Source: an uncultured Dermabacteraceae bacterium
GTDB taxonomy: Bacteria > Actinomycetota > Actinomycetes > Actinomycetales > Dermabacteraceae
Reading direction: 5' to 3'
Length of the DNA: 57,393 bases
NCBI GenBank assembly: GCA_946223075.1
Contig: CAMILZ010000016.1
Coordinates: 1 to 57,393 of the forward strand
Position numbers and translations under genes: made by a program. Under the pieces are notes generated by a model, which had not been told where the DNA came from, ran no database searches, and was given only the letters and a program-made list of their open reading frames with translations. Shown here in pieces: positions 36,581-44,687 of this stretch (its first letter is position 1; each line of letters opens with the position of its first letter).

Positions 36581-37522
36581 ATGACACAGAGCTACGGAAA
36601 AGGAGCCGACCCGAGTCCGAGCCCGCGCGAGCAGGACAATGCGCCTTCCGTGTGCCCGCGACATCCGGGTCGGCCCTCGCTTATCCGCTGCCAGCGCTGC
36701 GACCGCCCCGCGTGTGTCGAATGTCAGCGCCGGGCCGCCGTTGGTATCCAGTGCGTCGACTGTGTGAGCGAGGCCGAACACAGTCAGCGTCAGAGCGCCC
36801 CGCGAACCGTTGTGGGAGCCGAGCCTGTGCAGAGCGCACCCATCGTGACGTTCGCGATCATGGGGATCTGTGCCATTGCCTACGTGCTCCAAATGGTGGG
36901 CTTGGACCGCGTGCTTTCCGCATGGCTCATGTTCGTGCCGGTTCGTTCGCTCGCAATGCCGTGGACCTTCCTCACGAGCGGCTTTCTCCACGGGGGGCTC
37001 GCGCACGTGGGCCTCAACCTCTACGCGCTGTGGGCCGTGGGTCAATTCCTTGAGCGTGCACTCGGCCACTGGCGCTACCTCGCGGTGTTCCTCGTGAGTG
37101 TGTTCGCCGGGCACACCGCCGTGCTGCTTCTGTCAAGCATTAACTCTGACGCGTGGTTCACGGGCACGGTGGGAGCTTCGGGCGGCCTCTTCGGCTTCTT
37201 CGGCGCGTTGCTCATTCTTCAGCGACGTCTCGGTGCCGAGAGCACGCAAGTGCTTGTCCTCATCGTGCTCAACTTCGTGATCGGTTTCCTCTACCCGGGT
37301 ATCTCCTGGCAGGGCCACCTCGGTGGGCTCATCGCGGGCGCGGCAACCGTCGGCCTTTTCTTCGCCACGCGCCCCACCGCCGAACCCGGCGCAGATCGCG
37401 TGGCCCTCGCGAAGAAATCGGCGCTCATCCACGCCGGTGTCGTCGCGGGCCTCACGGTGCTGCTGCTTGCCGCGTGCGCGGTCAAGTGGTGGATGGCGGC
37501 CGAAACTGGTTTCCTTGCCTGA
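36581..37522 (+). CDS. rhomboid-family intramembrane serine protease with B-box zinc finger
   Basis: 313 residues. The N-terminus has a B-box-type zinc finger (CPRHPGRPSLIRCQRC, CVECQRR, CVDC). A rhomboid core of six to seven spans follows. The catalytic dyad is Ser200 in GASGGLFG and His246 in QGHLGGL. It cleaves membrane proteins within or near the bilayer; no substrate is known. In related actinobacteria crgA follows this gene; here the next things are the 68-bp repeat and DnaA-box-like sequences. Confidence 0.9.
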   Translation: MTQSYGKGADPSPSPREQDNAPSVCPRHPGRPSLIRCQRCDRPACVECQRRAAVGIQCVDCVSEAEHSQRQSAPRTVVGAEPVQSAPIVTFAIMGICAIAYVLQMVGLDRVLSAWLMFVPVRSLAMPWTFLTSGFLHGGLAHVGLNLYALWAVGQFLERALGHWRYLAVFLVSVFAGHTAVLLLSSINSDAWFTGTVGASGGLFGFFGALLILQRRLGAESTQVLVLIVLNFVIGFLYPGISWQGHLGGLIAGAATVGLFFATRPTAEPGADRVALAKKSALIHAGVVAGLTVLLLAACAVKWWMAAETGFLA

Positions 37523-37534
37523 CCTCAAACCCAT

Positions 37535-37602
37535 TCAGGGTGGAGAAAACCGACCGGGCACCCCGTAAATCGGGGCCCTCACGTCGTTTTTCTCCACCTT
37601 GA
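37535..37602. repeat. 68-bp inverted-repeat element, copy 2
   Basis: It starts TCAGGGTGGAGAAAAC and ends TTTTTCTCCACCTTGA; the ends are near-perfect inverted repeats. The middle holds a small second hairpin (CCCCG/CGGGG at 37561-37565 and 37571-37575). Same length as copy 1 at 14025-14092, with an identical last 22 bp. It starts 12 bp after the rhomboid stop. Confidence 0.68.
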
Positions 37603-37608
37603 ACTGAG

Positions 37609-37629
37609 TTATCCACAATGTTGTCCACG
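37609..37629 (+). promoter_or_regulatory. two DnaA-box-like sequences
   Basis: TTATCCACA (37609-37617) is a perfect match to the E. coli consensus. TTGTCCACG (37621-37629) is one base from the TTGTCCACA form common in actinobacteria. They lie in the same orientation, 12 bp apart start to start, directly after repeat copy 2. They may bind DnaA as an accessory or titration site. There are too few boxes, and no dnaA/dnaN, for this to be called oriC. Confidence 0.55.
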
Positions 37630-37676
37630 TTTGGGGAGAACTACACGGTTGTCATTCACCCGTGAACACTACGGAT

Positions 37677-37701
37677 GCCCCGCCCAACCGGGCGGGGCTT
37701 T
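37677..37701. terminator. bidirectional hairpin terminator
   Basis: Perfect 9-bp stem GCCCCGCCC / GGGCGGGGC with the tetraloop AACC, followed by TTT on the plus strand. It lies between the rhomboid gene and the convergent SRPBCC gene and can serve both. Confidence 0.75.
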
Positions 37702-37725
37702 CGCGTATGTGAAGGGGGCGATGCC

Positions 37726-38163
37726 TCAGCGGGCGCGGTGCGCTTCCTGCTCGCGGGCAACCTCGGCCTCGGCTGCAGCGACGCGCTCGCCCCATGCCTC
37801 ACGCAGAGTCTCGAGAGCCTCGTGCGAAGGGGCGTGCTCCACATCAAGCTCGAGCACGGTCGAGCCCTCATCCTCCATGAGCGTTGCCTGCACGATGATG
37901 CGAGCATCCACGAGCGGGCTGTCGTACTCAACGCGGATACGGTGACCGAGCGCCGAGCCGAGCACCTTGCCGATGATCTGGCGGTTCTTACCGGGGTTCT
38001 TGACGAGTGGCCCACCCACCATGAGCGGGATCGACGTAAGGCCGAGCCACGCGGGCATCCACTGCTGGGTCATGCGGTCCCATGCCTCGTCTTGCGTAAG
38101 CGCGAACTGGCCGCGTGCGCGGAACGTGTAATCGGTGCGTGAAAGGGTACGTGCGTCACTCAT
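37726..38163 (-). CDS. SRPBCC/START-like protein (DUF2505-like)
   Basis: 145 residues from ATG 38163, chosen because GGAGG lies just upstream; a longer open frame lacks start signals. Features such as LTQDEAWDRMTQQWMPAW and the alternating beta strands around RIRVEYDSPLVDARIIVQATLM suggest the helix-grip fold of SRPBCC proteins, which bind hydrophobic ligands. DUF2505 is my best guess for the subfamily. The C-terminal helix is Glu/Ala-rich. No operon partner. Confidence 0.65.
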   Translation of the reverse strand: MSDARTLSRTDYTFRARGQFALTQDEAWDRMTQQWMPAWLGLTSIPLMVGGPLVKNPGKNRQIIGKVLGSALGHRIRVEYDSPLVDARIIVQATLMEDEGSTVLELDVEHAPSHEALETLREAWGERVAAAEAEVAREQEAHRAR

Positions 38164-38278
38164 GCCTCCAAAATAGGAAGGCCCGCGCTCCCTGGGAAGG
38201 GGGCGCGGGTATGTTCCGCACAGTGTTCGGTAACTTGTTACCTTCCGCTTAACGGAACGAAACTTCGCTTCCGACGGT

Positions 38279-39118
38279 TTACTTGAAATCCGCCGTGGCC
38301 GGGTCCGGACCACCGCGGCCATCGGCACGCGAAAGGGCGTTGATCTTCTCGATCTCCTCGCCGCTGAGCGTGAGGCCGAGCGACTCCCAGTTCTCGGCGA
38401 TGCGCGAGGGCGTCACCGATTTCGGGATCGCGATCGTACCGAGCTGGCGGTGCCACGCGAGGATCACCTGGGCGACGCTTGCGTCATGGGCCTTCGCGAT
38501 CTGCGTGAGCGCGGGATCGCTCAAAACGTCGCCGCCCTGGCCAAGCGGGCCCCAGGCTTCGGTTGCGACGCCGTACTTCGTGTTCGCGACGCGCAGCTCC
38601 GCCTGGTTGAAGTAGGGGTGCAGCTCGACCTGGTTGAGAACCGGGGTGACGCCGCTCTTCTCGATGAGGTCCTCGAGGTTCTCCGCGGGGAAGTTCGAGA
38701 CGCCGACCGACGCGATGCGGCCCTGCTTTTGAAGCTCGATGAAGGCCTTCCACGTGTCGTTGTAGAGGCCGAAGCTCGGGCACGCCCAGTGGATGAGATA
38801 GAGGTCAACAACGTCGAGGCCGAGCTTGCCCATCGACTCATCGAAGGCGCGCATGGTTTCGTCGTAGCCCTGGTTGGCGTTCCACAGCTTCGTCGTGATG
38901 AAGAGGTCCTTCGGGTCGACGCCCGCGGCATCGATGCCCTGGCGCACTCCCTCTTCGTTGCCGTACACGGCGGCGGTATCGATGTGGCGGTAGCCGGTGT
39001 CGATCGCGGCTTTGACGGCGGCGGCGGTTTCCTCGTTCGGAACCTTGAACACGCCGAAGCCGAGCTGCGGGATCTGCTTCCCGTCATTCAGGGTCGTGAG
39101 TGGGCTTTCAAAGGCCAT
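38279..39118 (-). CDS. aldo/keto reductase (2,5-diketo-D-gluconate reductase type)
   Basis: 279 residues, ATG with an AAGGAG site. It has the TIM-barrel aldo/keto reductase fold with the full catalytic tetrad Asp47, Tyr52, Lys77, His110. It ends with SRADGRGGPDPATADFK and uses NADPH to reduce aldehydes or keto-sugars. The next gene upstream is a clear paralogue in the same direction, so a tandem duplication is likely. A copy of the interspersed motif (TTCCGACGGTTT) sits immediately downstream of the stop, near 38269. Confidence 0.87.
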   Translation of the reverse strand: MAFESPLTTLNDGKQIPQLGFGVFKVPNEETAAAVKAAIDTGYRHIDTAAVYGNEEGVRQGIDAAGVDPKDLFITTKLWNANQGYDETMRAFDESMGKLGLDVVDLYLIHWACPSFGLYNDTWKAFIELQKQGRIASVGVSNFPAENLEDLIEKSGVTPVLNQVELHPYFNQAELRVANTKYGVATEAWGPLGQGGDVLSDPALTQIAKAHDASVAQVILAWHRQLGTIAIPKSVTPSRIAENWESLGLTLSGEEIEKINALSRADGRGGPDPATADFK

Positions 39119-39175
39119 TGTTTTCTCCTTACGGTTGGCTGTTCCACACTCGTGGTGGTCTGCTGTGCGCGGCTC

Positions 39176-40051
39176 TTAGCCCTCGAAGCCTGCGCCTCGC
39201 ACCATCGTTTCCGGGTCGTAGCCGGTGCGTCCGGCTTCGCCTCGATCGAGGGTCGCGATTGCTTCCAGATCCTCGGGCGTGAGCTGGATATTGAGCGCGC
39301 CGAAGTTTTCGCGGATGCGGCTCGGCGTCACGGACTTCGGGATCGCGATCGTGCCGAGCGCGAGGTGCCACGCGAGCACCACTTGTGCGGGGGTCGCGCT
39401 CTCTCGCTCCGCGATCGCTCGGATCACCTGTTCCTCGAAGAGGCCCTTGCCTCGGTGGAGCGGCGCCCACGCCTGGCTAAGCACGCCGCGTTCGCGGTTT
39501 GCTTCGCGAAGCTCTGCTTGCGCGAAATACGGATTGAGCTCGATCTGGTTGAGAACCGGCGTCACACCGGTCGCGGCCGTGAGTTCGTCGATCCGCTTCG
39601 CGGGGAAGTTCGCGACCCCGATCGAGGTCGCGAGGCCCTCCTCGCGGAGCCTGATGAGCTCCTCCCACGTCTCGACCGTGAGGCCGTTCATGGGCATGGG
39701 CCAATGGATGAGGTAGAGGTCCACGTACTCGAGCCCGAGCCGCTCGAGGCTCTCCTCGAACGCGCGGCGGGTCTTCTCACGCCCGTGGTCGTCGTTCCAC
39801 ACCTTCGTCGTGACGAACACGTCGGAGCGCTCGAGGCCCGAGTGGCGAACGGCGCGCCCCACGCCTTCCTCGTTGTCGTAGAGCTTTGCAGTGTCAATAT
39901 GCCGGTATCCGGCCTCGAACGCGCACTCGATCGCGGCCTCAACCTCGTCGTTCGGAGTTTTGTACACCCCGAAGCCGAGCTGGGGGATCTGCTTACCGTC
40001 GTTGAGTGTGAGCAGCGGGCTTGCCGTAGCGGGATCGCTCGTGGGCGTCAT
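39176..40051 (-). CDS. aldo/keto reductase, paralogue of the downstream gene
   Basis: 291 residues from ATG 40051, which follows an AGGAAGAAGG site; a TTG 18 bp earlier overlaps that site and is less likely. Catalytic residues Asp53, Tyr58, Lys83 and His116 are all present. It is close to the downstream reductase in the opening TLNDGKQIPQLGFGV and along the barrel, but differs in the substrate loop after LIHW (PMPMNG against ACPSFG). Probably also NADPH-dependent; the substrate is unknown. Confidence 0.86.
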   Translation of the reverse strand: MTPTSDPATASPLLTLNDGKQIPQLGFGVYKTPNDEVEAAIECAFEAGYRHIDTAKLYDNEEGVGRAVRHSGLERSDVFVTTKVWNDDHGREKTRRAFEESLERLGLEYVDLYLIHWPMPMNGLTVETWEELIRLREEGLATSIGVANFPAKRIDELTAATGVTPVLNQIELNPYFAQAELREANRERGVLSQAWAPLHRGKGLFEEQVIRAIAERESATPAQVVLAWHLALGTIAIPKSVTPSRIRENFGALNIQLTPEDLEAIATLDRGEAGRTGYDPETMVRGAGFEG

Positions 40052-40150
40052 CGAATCCTTCTTCCTCAAGGCTCACACCAGCCTATAAACCTCCATCGGG
40101 TGGTCCCTGAATCATCGGTCTCGTGAAGCCGCGCCCGTACAATGAGCGGC

Positions 40151-41788
40151 ATGGAGGTTTATGGGGCGCGCGCACGCGCGGAGGCGAGGCAACCGTCGGA
40201 CCCCATTCCCCTTCCCGAAAAGCCGCGCGTGGTGCCCCGCCCGCCGCACACGAAGCGCACCCGGTTCGCGAAATGGAAGCGGCCCGTTCCCCTCGCGTAC
40301 CCCAAATATGATCACGTGGCCGGGCATAGTCACGATCGCCCGCGCCTCGAGATTTATCCGCGGCTGGACGCGGTTTTCGTGCTTCTCGCGACCGTGCTGT
40401 CGCTCGTGCTCGCCTACGTGTTTTTGCGGCAGGGCCTCACGACCAATCCGAGCCGCCTCATCAACCTGCTCGTGTTCTGGCTCGTGTTCACGTACGCGGC
40501 GCTCCCGCGCATCCACCAGGCACTCACTGCCGTGTACGTTCCCGATTACTTCATGGGGCGCACGCGCACGGCGGACGGCCTGCTGGGCGACCCCGTGAAC
40601 CTCGCCTTCGAGGGCTCGGCCGAGGACATCCATGTGGCGATGCGCAAGGCCGGCTGGATGCTCGCGGAGGAAAATACCCTGCACAGCGCCCGCCGCACCG
40701 TGACGGCGTTCCTTTTGCGGCGCTCGTACCCGAGGGCGCCCGTGAGTTCGCTCTTCCTCTTTGGAAGGCGACACGAGTTCGCCTATCAACAGGAGGTCGG
40801 CGGTACGACCCTGAGGCGCCACCACATTCGATTTTGGCGCGTGCCGCACAAGTGGGTCATGCCGGGCGGGCACCGCGTCACGTGGCTTGCGGCCGCAACT
40901 TACGACCGCGGGGTGGGGCTTTCGCGCTTCACGCTCCAGGTCACGCATAAGATCGACGAAAATACCGATGTCGAGCGCAACTACGTGGTCGATACGCTTT
41001 TGCACGCCGACCACGCGATCCCCGTTGGCGTGATCAAGGACTATTCGACGTCGTACCACCACGTGAACGGCGGCGGCGACCCTCTTCGCACCGACGGCCA
41101 CCTTCCCGTCGTGGACGTCACGGGGGCGGAGGCACGCTCGACGGGCTCGACTGCCGTGATCCAGCCTCGAAACCGTGCGACGGGGATCTTTTATCTGCGC
41201 GGGCGCTCGCTCCGCCCCGGCGAACTTATGCAGTCGCTCGAGCGTGATTGGCACGGCGCGCGCGAGGATTTCCTCCAGGCGATTCGCAATTTCGGCGACC
41301 ATCACCTTCCGCCGCCGTCGATCGGCTTCGTGGGGCTCATGATTGCGCTCGAAACGATCGCGGTGCTCGGGCTTTGGGGGCTCGTGTGGGTGCAGGGCTC
41401 AGGTGCAGAGAAGTCCGACGCCATCGTGCGCACCCTCGGTTTCGATCAGCTTGGCGAGGCTCCGCTCCCGGCCCTCACCGTGCTCGTCGTGGGGCAAATC
41501 GTGCTTTTCGTGCTCATGCTCGGCCGCAACAGGTGGGCGCGGCTCGGCCTCATGGCGCTTCTCGCGTTCGATTCGCTCGCGCGCATTAGTGTCGCGGTCT
41601 TCGAGCCCGCGGGGGAGGCGAGTGCGATCGAGCTGCTCGGTGTGGGCCTCAGTACTCTTGCGCTTTTCACCCTCACGTCGGATGCGGCCCGCATCTGGGT
41701 GCATACGGACCGCATCGCGTATTACGCCGAACGAGAGAGGGCGAGCCACGGCGGCGATGCCGCCGATGACGAATCTCCCGAGGCCTGA
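40151..41788 (+). CDS. membrane protein with LssY C-terminal-like domain
   Basis: 545 residues from ATG 40151; ATG 40142 is also in frame. A TACAAT box (40138-40143) lies exactly 7 nt before ATG 40151, which fits a leaderless start. The basic N-terminus is followed by two membrane spans (about 75-125). A soluble domain resembles LssY_C: RKAGWMLAEENTLHSARR, SSLFLFGRRHEFAYQQ, RRHHIRFWRVP, THKIDENTDVERNYVVDTLL. Three or four more spans end the protein. LssY was named in Legionella next to a type I secretion locus, but its function is unsettled. No secretion genes are adjacent here. A strong copy of the interspersed motif lies in codons 13-18 (40188-40202). Confidence 0.72.
   Translation: MEVYGARARAEARQPSDPIPLPEKPRVVPRPPHTKRTRFAKWKRPVPLAYPKYDHVAGHSHDRPRLEIYPRLDAVFVLLATVLSLVLAYVFLRQGLTTNPSRLINLLVFWLVFTYAALPRIHQALTAVYVPDYFMGRTRTADGLLGDPVNLAFEGSAEDIHVAMRKAGWMLAEENTLHSARRTVTAFLLRRSYPRAPVSSLFLFGRRHEFAYQQEVGGTTLRRHHIRFWRVPHKWVMPGGHRVTWLAAATYDRGVGLSRFTLQVTHKIDENTDVERNYVVDTLLHADHAIPVGVIKDYSTSYHHVNGGGDPLRTDGHLPVVDVTGAEARSTGSTAVIQPRNRATGIFYLRGRSLRPGELMQSLERDWHGAREDFLQAIRNFGDHHLPPPSIGFVGLMIALETIAVLGLWGLVWVQGSGAEKSDAIVRTLGFDQLGEAPLPALTVLVVGQIVLFVLMLGRNRWARLGLMALLAFDSLARISVAVFEPAGEASAIELLGVGLSTLALFTLTSDAARIWVHTDRIAYYAERERASHGGDAADDESPEA
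40188..40202 (-). repeat. interspersed motif copy at the start of the LssY_C gene
   Basis: GGCAACCGTCGGACC on the + strand, matching the consensus over its whole length. It encodes Gln-Pro-Ser-Asp-Pro in a low-complexity N-terminus, where an inserted repeat would be tolerated. Confidence 0.55.
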
Positions 41789-41801
41789 CAGGGCCTGAGC
41801 T

Positions 41802-43145
41802 TTACTTCGTGCGCGCGGAGTCGTCGGAGAACACGTCGGGGACGCCGTCGCGGTTCGCGTCGACCTTTTCTCGCTCGGCGATCTTCGCGTAGCGAGCGTT
41901 GCGCGGCGCGAGGATCGCGGCGCCCACGATTGCGGCGAGCACCGAGGCGGTGAGCACGCCGACCTTCGCCCAGTCATGCGCCGGGTCCGAAACATCGAAG
42001 CTCAGCTCGGCCACGAGGAGCGACACCGTGAAGCCGATGCCCGCGAGGGCCGCGACGCCGAGAAGGTCGAGCCACTTGATGTCCGGGTCGAGGTTCGCGC
42101 CGCGCAGGCGCGTCACGAGGAAGGTCGTTCCCACGATGCCGAGCATCTTGCCGGCAACGAGGCCGACGATGATGCCGAGCGCGACCGTGGAGGTCCACGC
42201 CTCCGTGAGGCCGCTGAGACCGCCCACGGCGACACCCGCGCTGAAGAACGCGAAGATCGGCACGGCGATGCCCGAGGAGAGCGGGCGGAAGCGGTGCTCG
42301 AAGGTTTCGGCAAGCGAGTAGCGCTCGCCGTACTTCGAGAGGGGGTTCACGGGGATCATGAAGGCGAGCGCGACGCCCGCGATCGTCGCGTGGATGCCGG
42401 AGTTGTAGAACAGCGCCCACACGATGAGACCGAGGGGGAGCAGCACGAACCACGCGGCGCTGTAGTGCTTCTTGAAAAGCGCCTCGGCTTTGTTGGCCAC
42501 GAGCCAGTAGAGCGCGAGGGGGATCAGCGCGATCGCGAGGTAGTGGAGTTTGAGGTCGCTCGAGTAGAACACGGCGATGATCGTGATCGCGATGAGGTCA
42601 TCGACGATCGCGAGGGTCAGGAGGAAGGTGCGCAGCGCGGCGGGGAGCTTGGAGCCGACGATCGCGAGGACCGCGACCGCGAACGCGATGTCGGTCGCGG
42701 CGGGGATTGCCCAGCCGCCAAGGGTTTCGGGGTTCGAAGCATTGAGCGCGAAGTAGAGAACGGCGGGAAGCGCAACGCCGCCCACGGCCGCCGCGACGGG
42801 CACGAAGGCGCGGCGCGGATCGCGTAGATCGCCCTTCGTGAGCTCCATCTTGAGTTCGAGCCCCACGAGGAAGAAGAAGATCGCGAGGAGACCGTCGGCC
42901 GCCCAGTGCGCGAGGGAGAGGTCGAGGTCGAGCCAGCTCGTCGAGAAGCCCACGTGCATATCGCGCAGCGAGAAGTACGCGTCGGCGGCGGGCGAGTTCG
43001 CGAGGATGAGCGCGAGAACGGTCGCGCCTACGAGGATGAGGCCGCCCGTCGTCTCGGTCGTGAGGATCTTTTCGATGCGCGTGAGTTCGCGGTAGGTGCC
43101 GCGCGCGAGGATCGTTTCGGTGCGGCTCTTGTGGTTGCTCGTCAT
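41802..43145 (-). CDS. nhaA: Na+/H+ antiporter NhaA (first of two)
   Basis: 447 residues with about twelve spans. The ion-binding pair Asp182-Asp183 (TLAIVDDLIAI) and Asp152 (TDIAF) of the NhaA family are present. It exports Na+ in exchange for protons. After the last span there is a cytoplasmic-looking tail that ends DANRDGVPDVFSDDSARTK: a DxNxDGxPD motif as in calcium-binding thrombospondin-type-3 or dockerin loops. The start ATG has an AAGGA site. It follows its paralogue by 105 bp, with a strong hairpin in between. Confidence 0.92.
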   Translation of the reverse strand: MTSNHKSRTETILARGTYRELTRIEKILTTETTGGLILVGATVLALILANSPAADAYFSLRDMHVGFSTSWLDLDLSLAHWAADGLLAIFFFLVGLELKMELTKGDLRDPRRAFVPVAAAVGGVALPAVLYFALNASNPETLGGWAIPAATDIAFAVAVLAIVGSKLPAALRTFLLTLAIVDDLIAITIIAVFYSSDLKLHYLAIALIPLALYWLVANKAEALFKKHYSAAWFVLLPLGLIVWALFYNSGIHATIAGVALAFMIPVNPLSKYGERYSLAETFEHRFRPLSSGIAVPIFAFFSAGVAVGGLSGLTEAWTSTVALGIIVGLVAGKMLGIVGTTFLVTRLRGANLDPDIKWLDLLGVAALAGIGFTVSLLVAELSFDVSDPAHDWAKVGVLTASVLAAIVGAAILAPRNARYAKIAEREKVDANRDGVPDVFSDDSARTK

Positions 43146-43178
43146 GGGGAGTCCTTTGGGGCTCGGCGGGCACTTTCA

Positions 43179-43208
43179 ACGGGCCGCGGGATCGATCCCA
43201 CGGCCCGT
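43179..43208. terminator. hairpin between the two nhaA genes
   Basis: ACGGGCCGCGGGAT and ATCCCACGGCCCGT pair over 14 positions with a single mismatch and almost no loop. It lies in the leader of the downstream nhaA and may terminate or attenuate transcription coming from the upstream copy. Confidence 0.6.
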
Positions 43209-43250
43209 GCCGACCAGACTTCCCGGCACACCAAAAAGCGAGTTTACATG

Positions 43251-44633
43251 CTAGTTCTGCTGCGTGCGCGCGGTGTCGTCCGAGAACACGTCGGGAATGC
43301 CGTCCTTGTTCTCGTCGCGAGCCTCGAGCTGGGCGATCTTCTTGTAGTGATTGTTGCGCGGCGCGAGGATCGCGGCGCCCACGATCGCGGCGAGAACCGA
43401 GGCGGTGAGCACGCCGATCTTTGCGTCCTCCACGAGGACGCTCGACGGGTCGAAGCTCAGTTCGGCGACGAGGAGCGACACGGTGAAGCCGATGCCGGCG
43501 ATTGCTGACATGCCAATGAGGTCGATCCAACGGATCTCATCATCGAGGTTGGCCTTCGTGAGCTTCGTGACGAGGAAGGTCGTGCCGGTGATGCCGATCA
43601 TCTTGCCGCATACGAGACCCACGATGACGCCGAGGGCAACCGTCGTGGTCCACACGTCGAAGAGACCGCTGAAGCCGCCCACGGCCACGCCCGCGCTGAA
43701 GAACGCGAACACGGGCACGGCGACGCCGGTCGAGAAGGGGCGGAACCTGTGCTCGAGAGTTTCGGCGAGTGAGTGCTGCTTGCCGTACGGGCTGCGCGCG
43801 TGGACGGGAACGCAGAACGCGAGCACCACGCCCGCGATGGTCGCGTGCACGCCCGAGTTGTAGAAGAGGACCCACGTGATGATCGCGAGGGGGAGGAGGA
43901 TGAGCCACGTGGCGCTGTAGTGCCTCTTGAAGAGCGCCTCGGCCTTGTAGGCCACGATCGCGAAGATCGCGATCACCGGAAGCGCCGCGATGAGGTAGAC
44001 GAATTTCGTTTCTTCGGCGTAGAAGATCGCGATGATGAGGATGGCGATGAGGTCGTCGACCACGGCGAGCGTGAGCAGGAAGGTGCGCAGCGCTGCGGGG
44101 AGTTTCGAGCCGATGAGCGTGAGCACGGCGACGGCGAACGCGATGTCGGTCGCGGCGGGAATCGCCCAACCGTGGTGCGAAGCCGCGGGACCGCCGAGGT
44201 TCACGAGCGTGTAGATGATGGCGGGAACGGCCACGCCGCCGGCAGCGGCGAGCATCGGCACGAGCGCAAGCTTGGGGTCGCGCAGGTCGCCGCGCACAAA
44301 CTCGTGCTTGAGTTCGAGGCCCACGAGGAAGAAGAACACGGCGAGGAGGCCGTCGGCCGCCCAGTGCGCAACCGAAAGGTTGAGGTTGAGCCAGCCGAGG
44401 TCAAAGCCCAGGTGCGCGTCGCGAACCTTGAAGTAGAGATCGGCGAGAGGGGAGTTTGCGCAGATGAGCGCGAGGATTGTCGCGATTACGAGGGCAACGC
44501 CGCCCGCGGATTCCTTCGTGAGGATCTGCTCCACGCGGCTATATTCGCGAAAAGTGCCCTGCTCAAGAATTTTCTTGGGGGTGCCCGGCTTGGGTGCGGG
44601 CAGCTCGCGTTCCGACGCCTGCTTGCTGTTCAC
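43251..44633 (-). CDS. nhaA: Na+/H+ antiporter NhaA (second of two)
   Basis: 460 residues, GTG start. The same architecture as the neighbouring copy, with Asp193-Asp194 (TLAVVDDLIAI) and Asp163 in TDIAF. It also ends in a DxNxDGxPD-type tail (EARDENKDGIPDVF, then SDDTARTQQN). Sequence similarity runs through the whole protein, so this is a tandem duplication that has diverged, for example in the N-terminal tail (PAPKPGTPKK) and in several loops. The M20 peptidase gene ends 54 bp upstream in the same direction. Confidence 0.92.
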   Translation of the reverse strand: MNSKQASERELPAPKPGTPKKILEQGTFREYSRVEQILTKESAGGVALVIATILALICANSPLADLYFKVRDAHLGFDLGWLNLNLSVAHWAADGLLAVFFFLVGLELKHEFVRGDLRDPKLALVPMLAAAGGVAVPAIIYTLVNLGGPAASHHGWAIPAATDIAFAVAVLTLIGSKLPAALRTFLLTLAVVDDLIAILIIAIFYAEETKFVYLIAALPVIAIFAIVAYKAEALFKRHYSATWLILLPLAIITWVLFYNSGVHATIAGVVLAFCVPVHARSPYGKQHSLAETLEHRFRPFSTGVAVPVFAFFSAGVAVGGFSGLFDVWTTTVALGVIVGLVCGKMIGITGTTFLVTKLTKANLDDEIRWIDLIGMSAIAGIGFTVSLLVAELSFDPSSVLVEDAKIGVLTASVLAAIVGAAILAPRNNHYKKIAQLEARDENKDGIPDVFSDDTARTQQN

Positions 44634-44687
44634 TGCGTACTACTCCAATGGGTTGATCGTCGAGAGGGATTCGGGTGGTCTTGGCGG

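Noticed and set aside
37603..37680. chromosomal origin oriC
   Set aside because: Only two DnaA-box-like sites, no A/T-rich unwinding region, and no dnaA or dnaN gene next to it.
38450..40126. 558-codon plus-strand frame opposite the two aldo/keto reductases
   Set aside because: Covers both reductase genes in antisense with a repetitive composition that mirrors their duplication.
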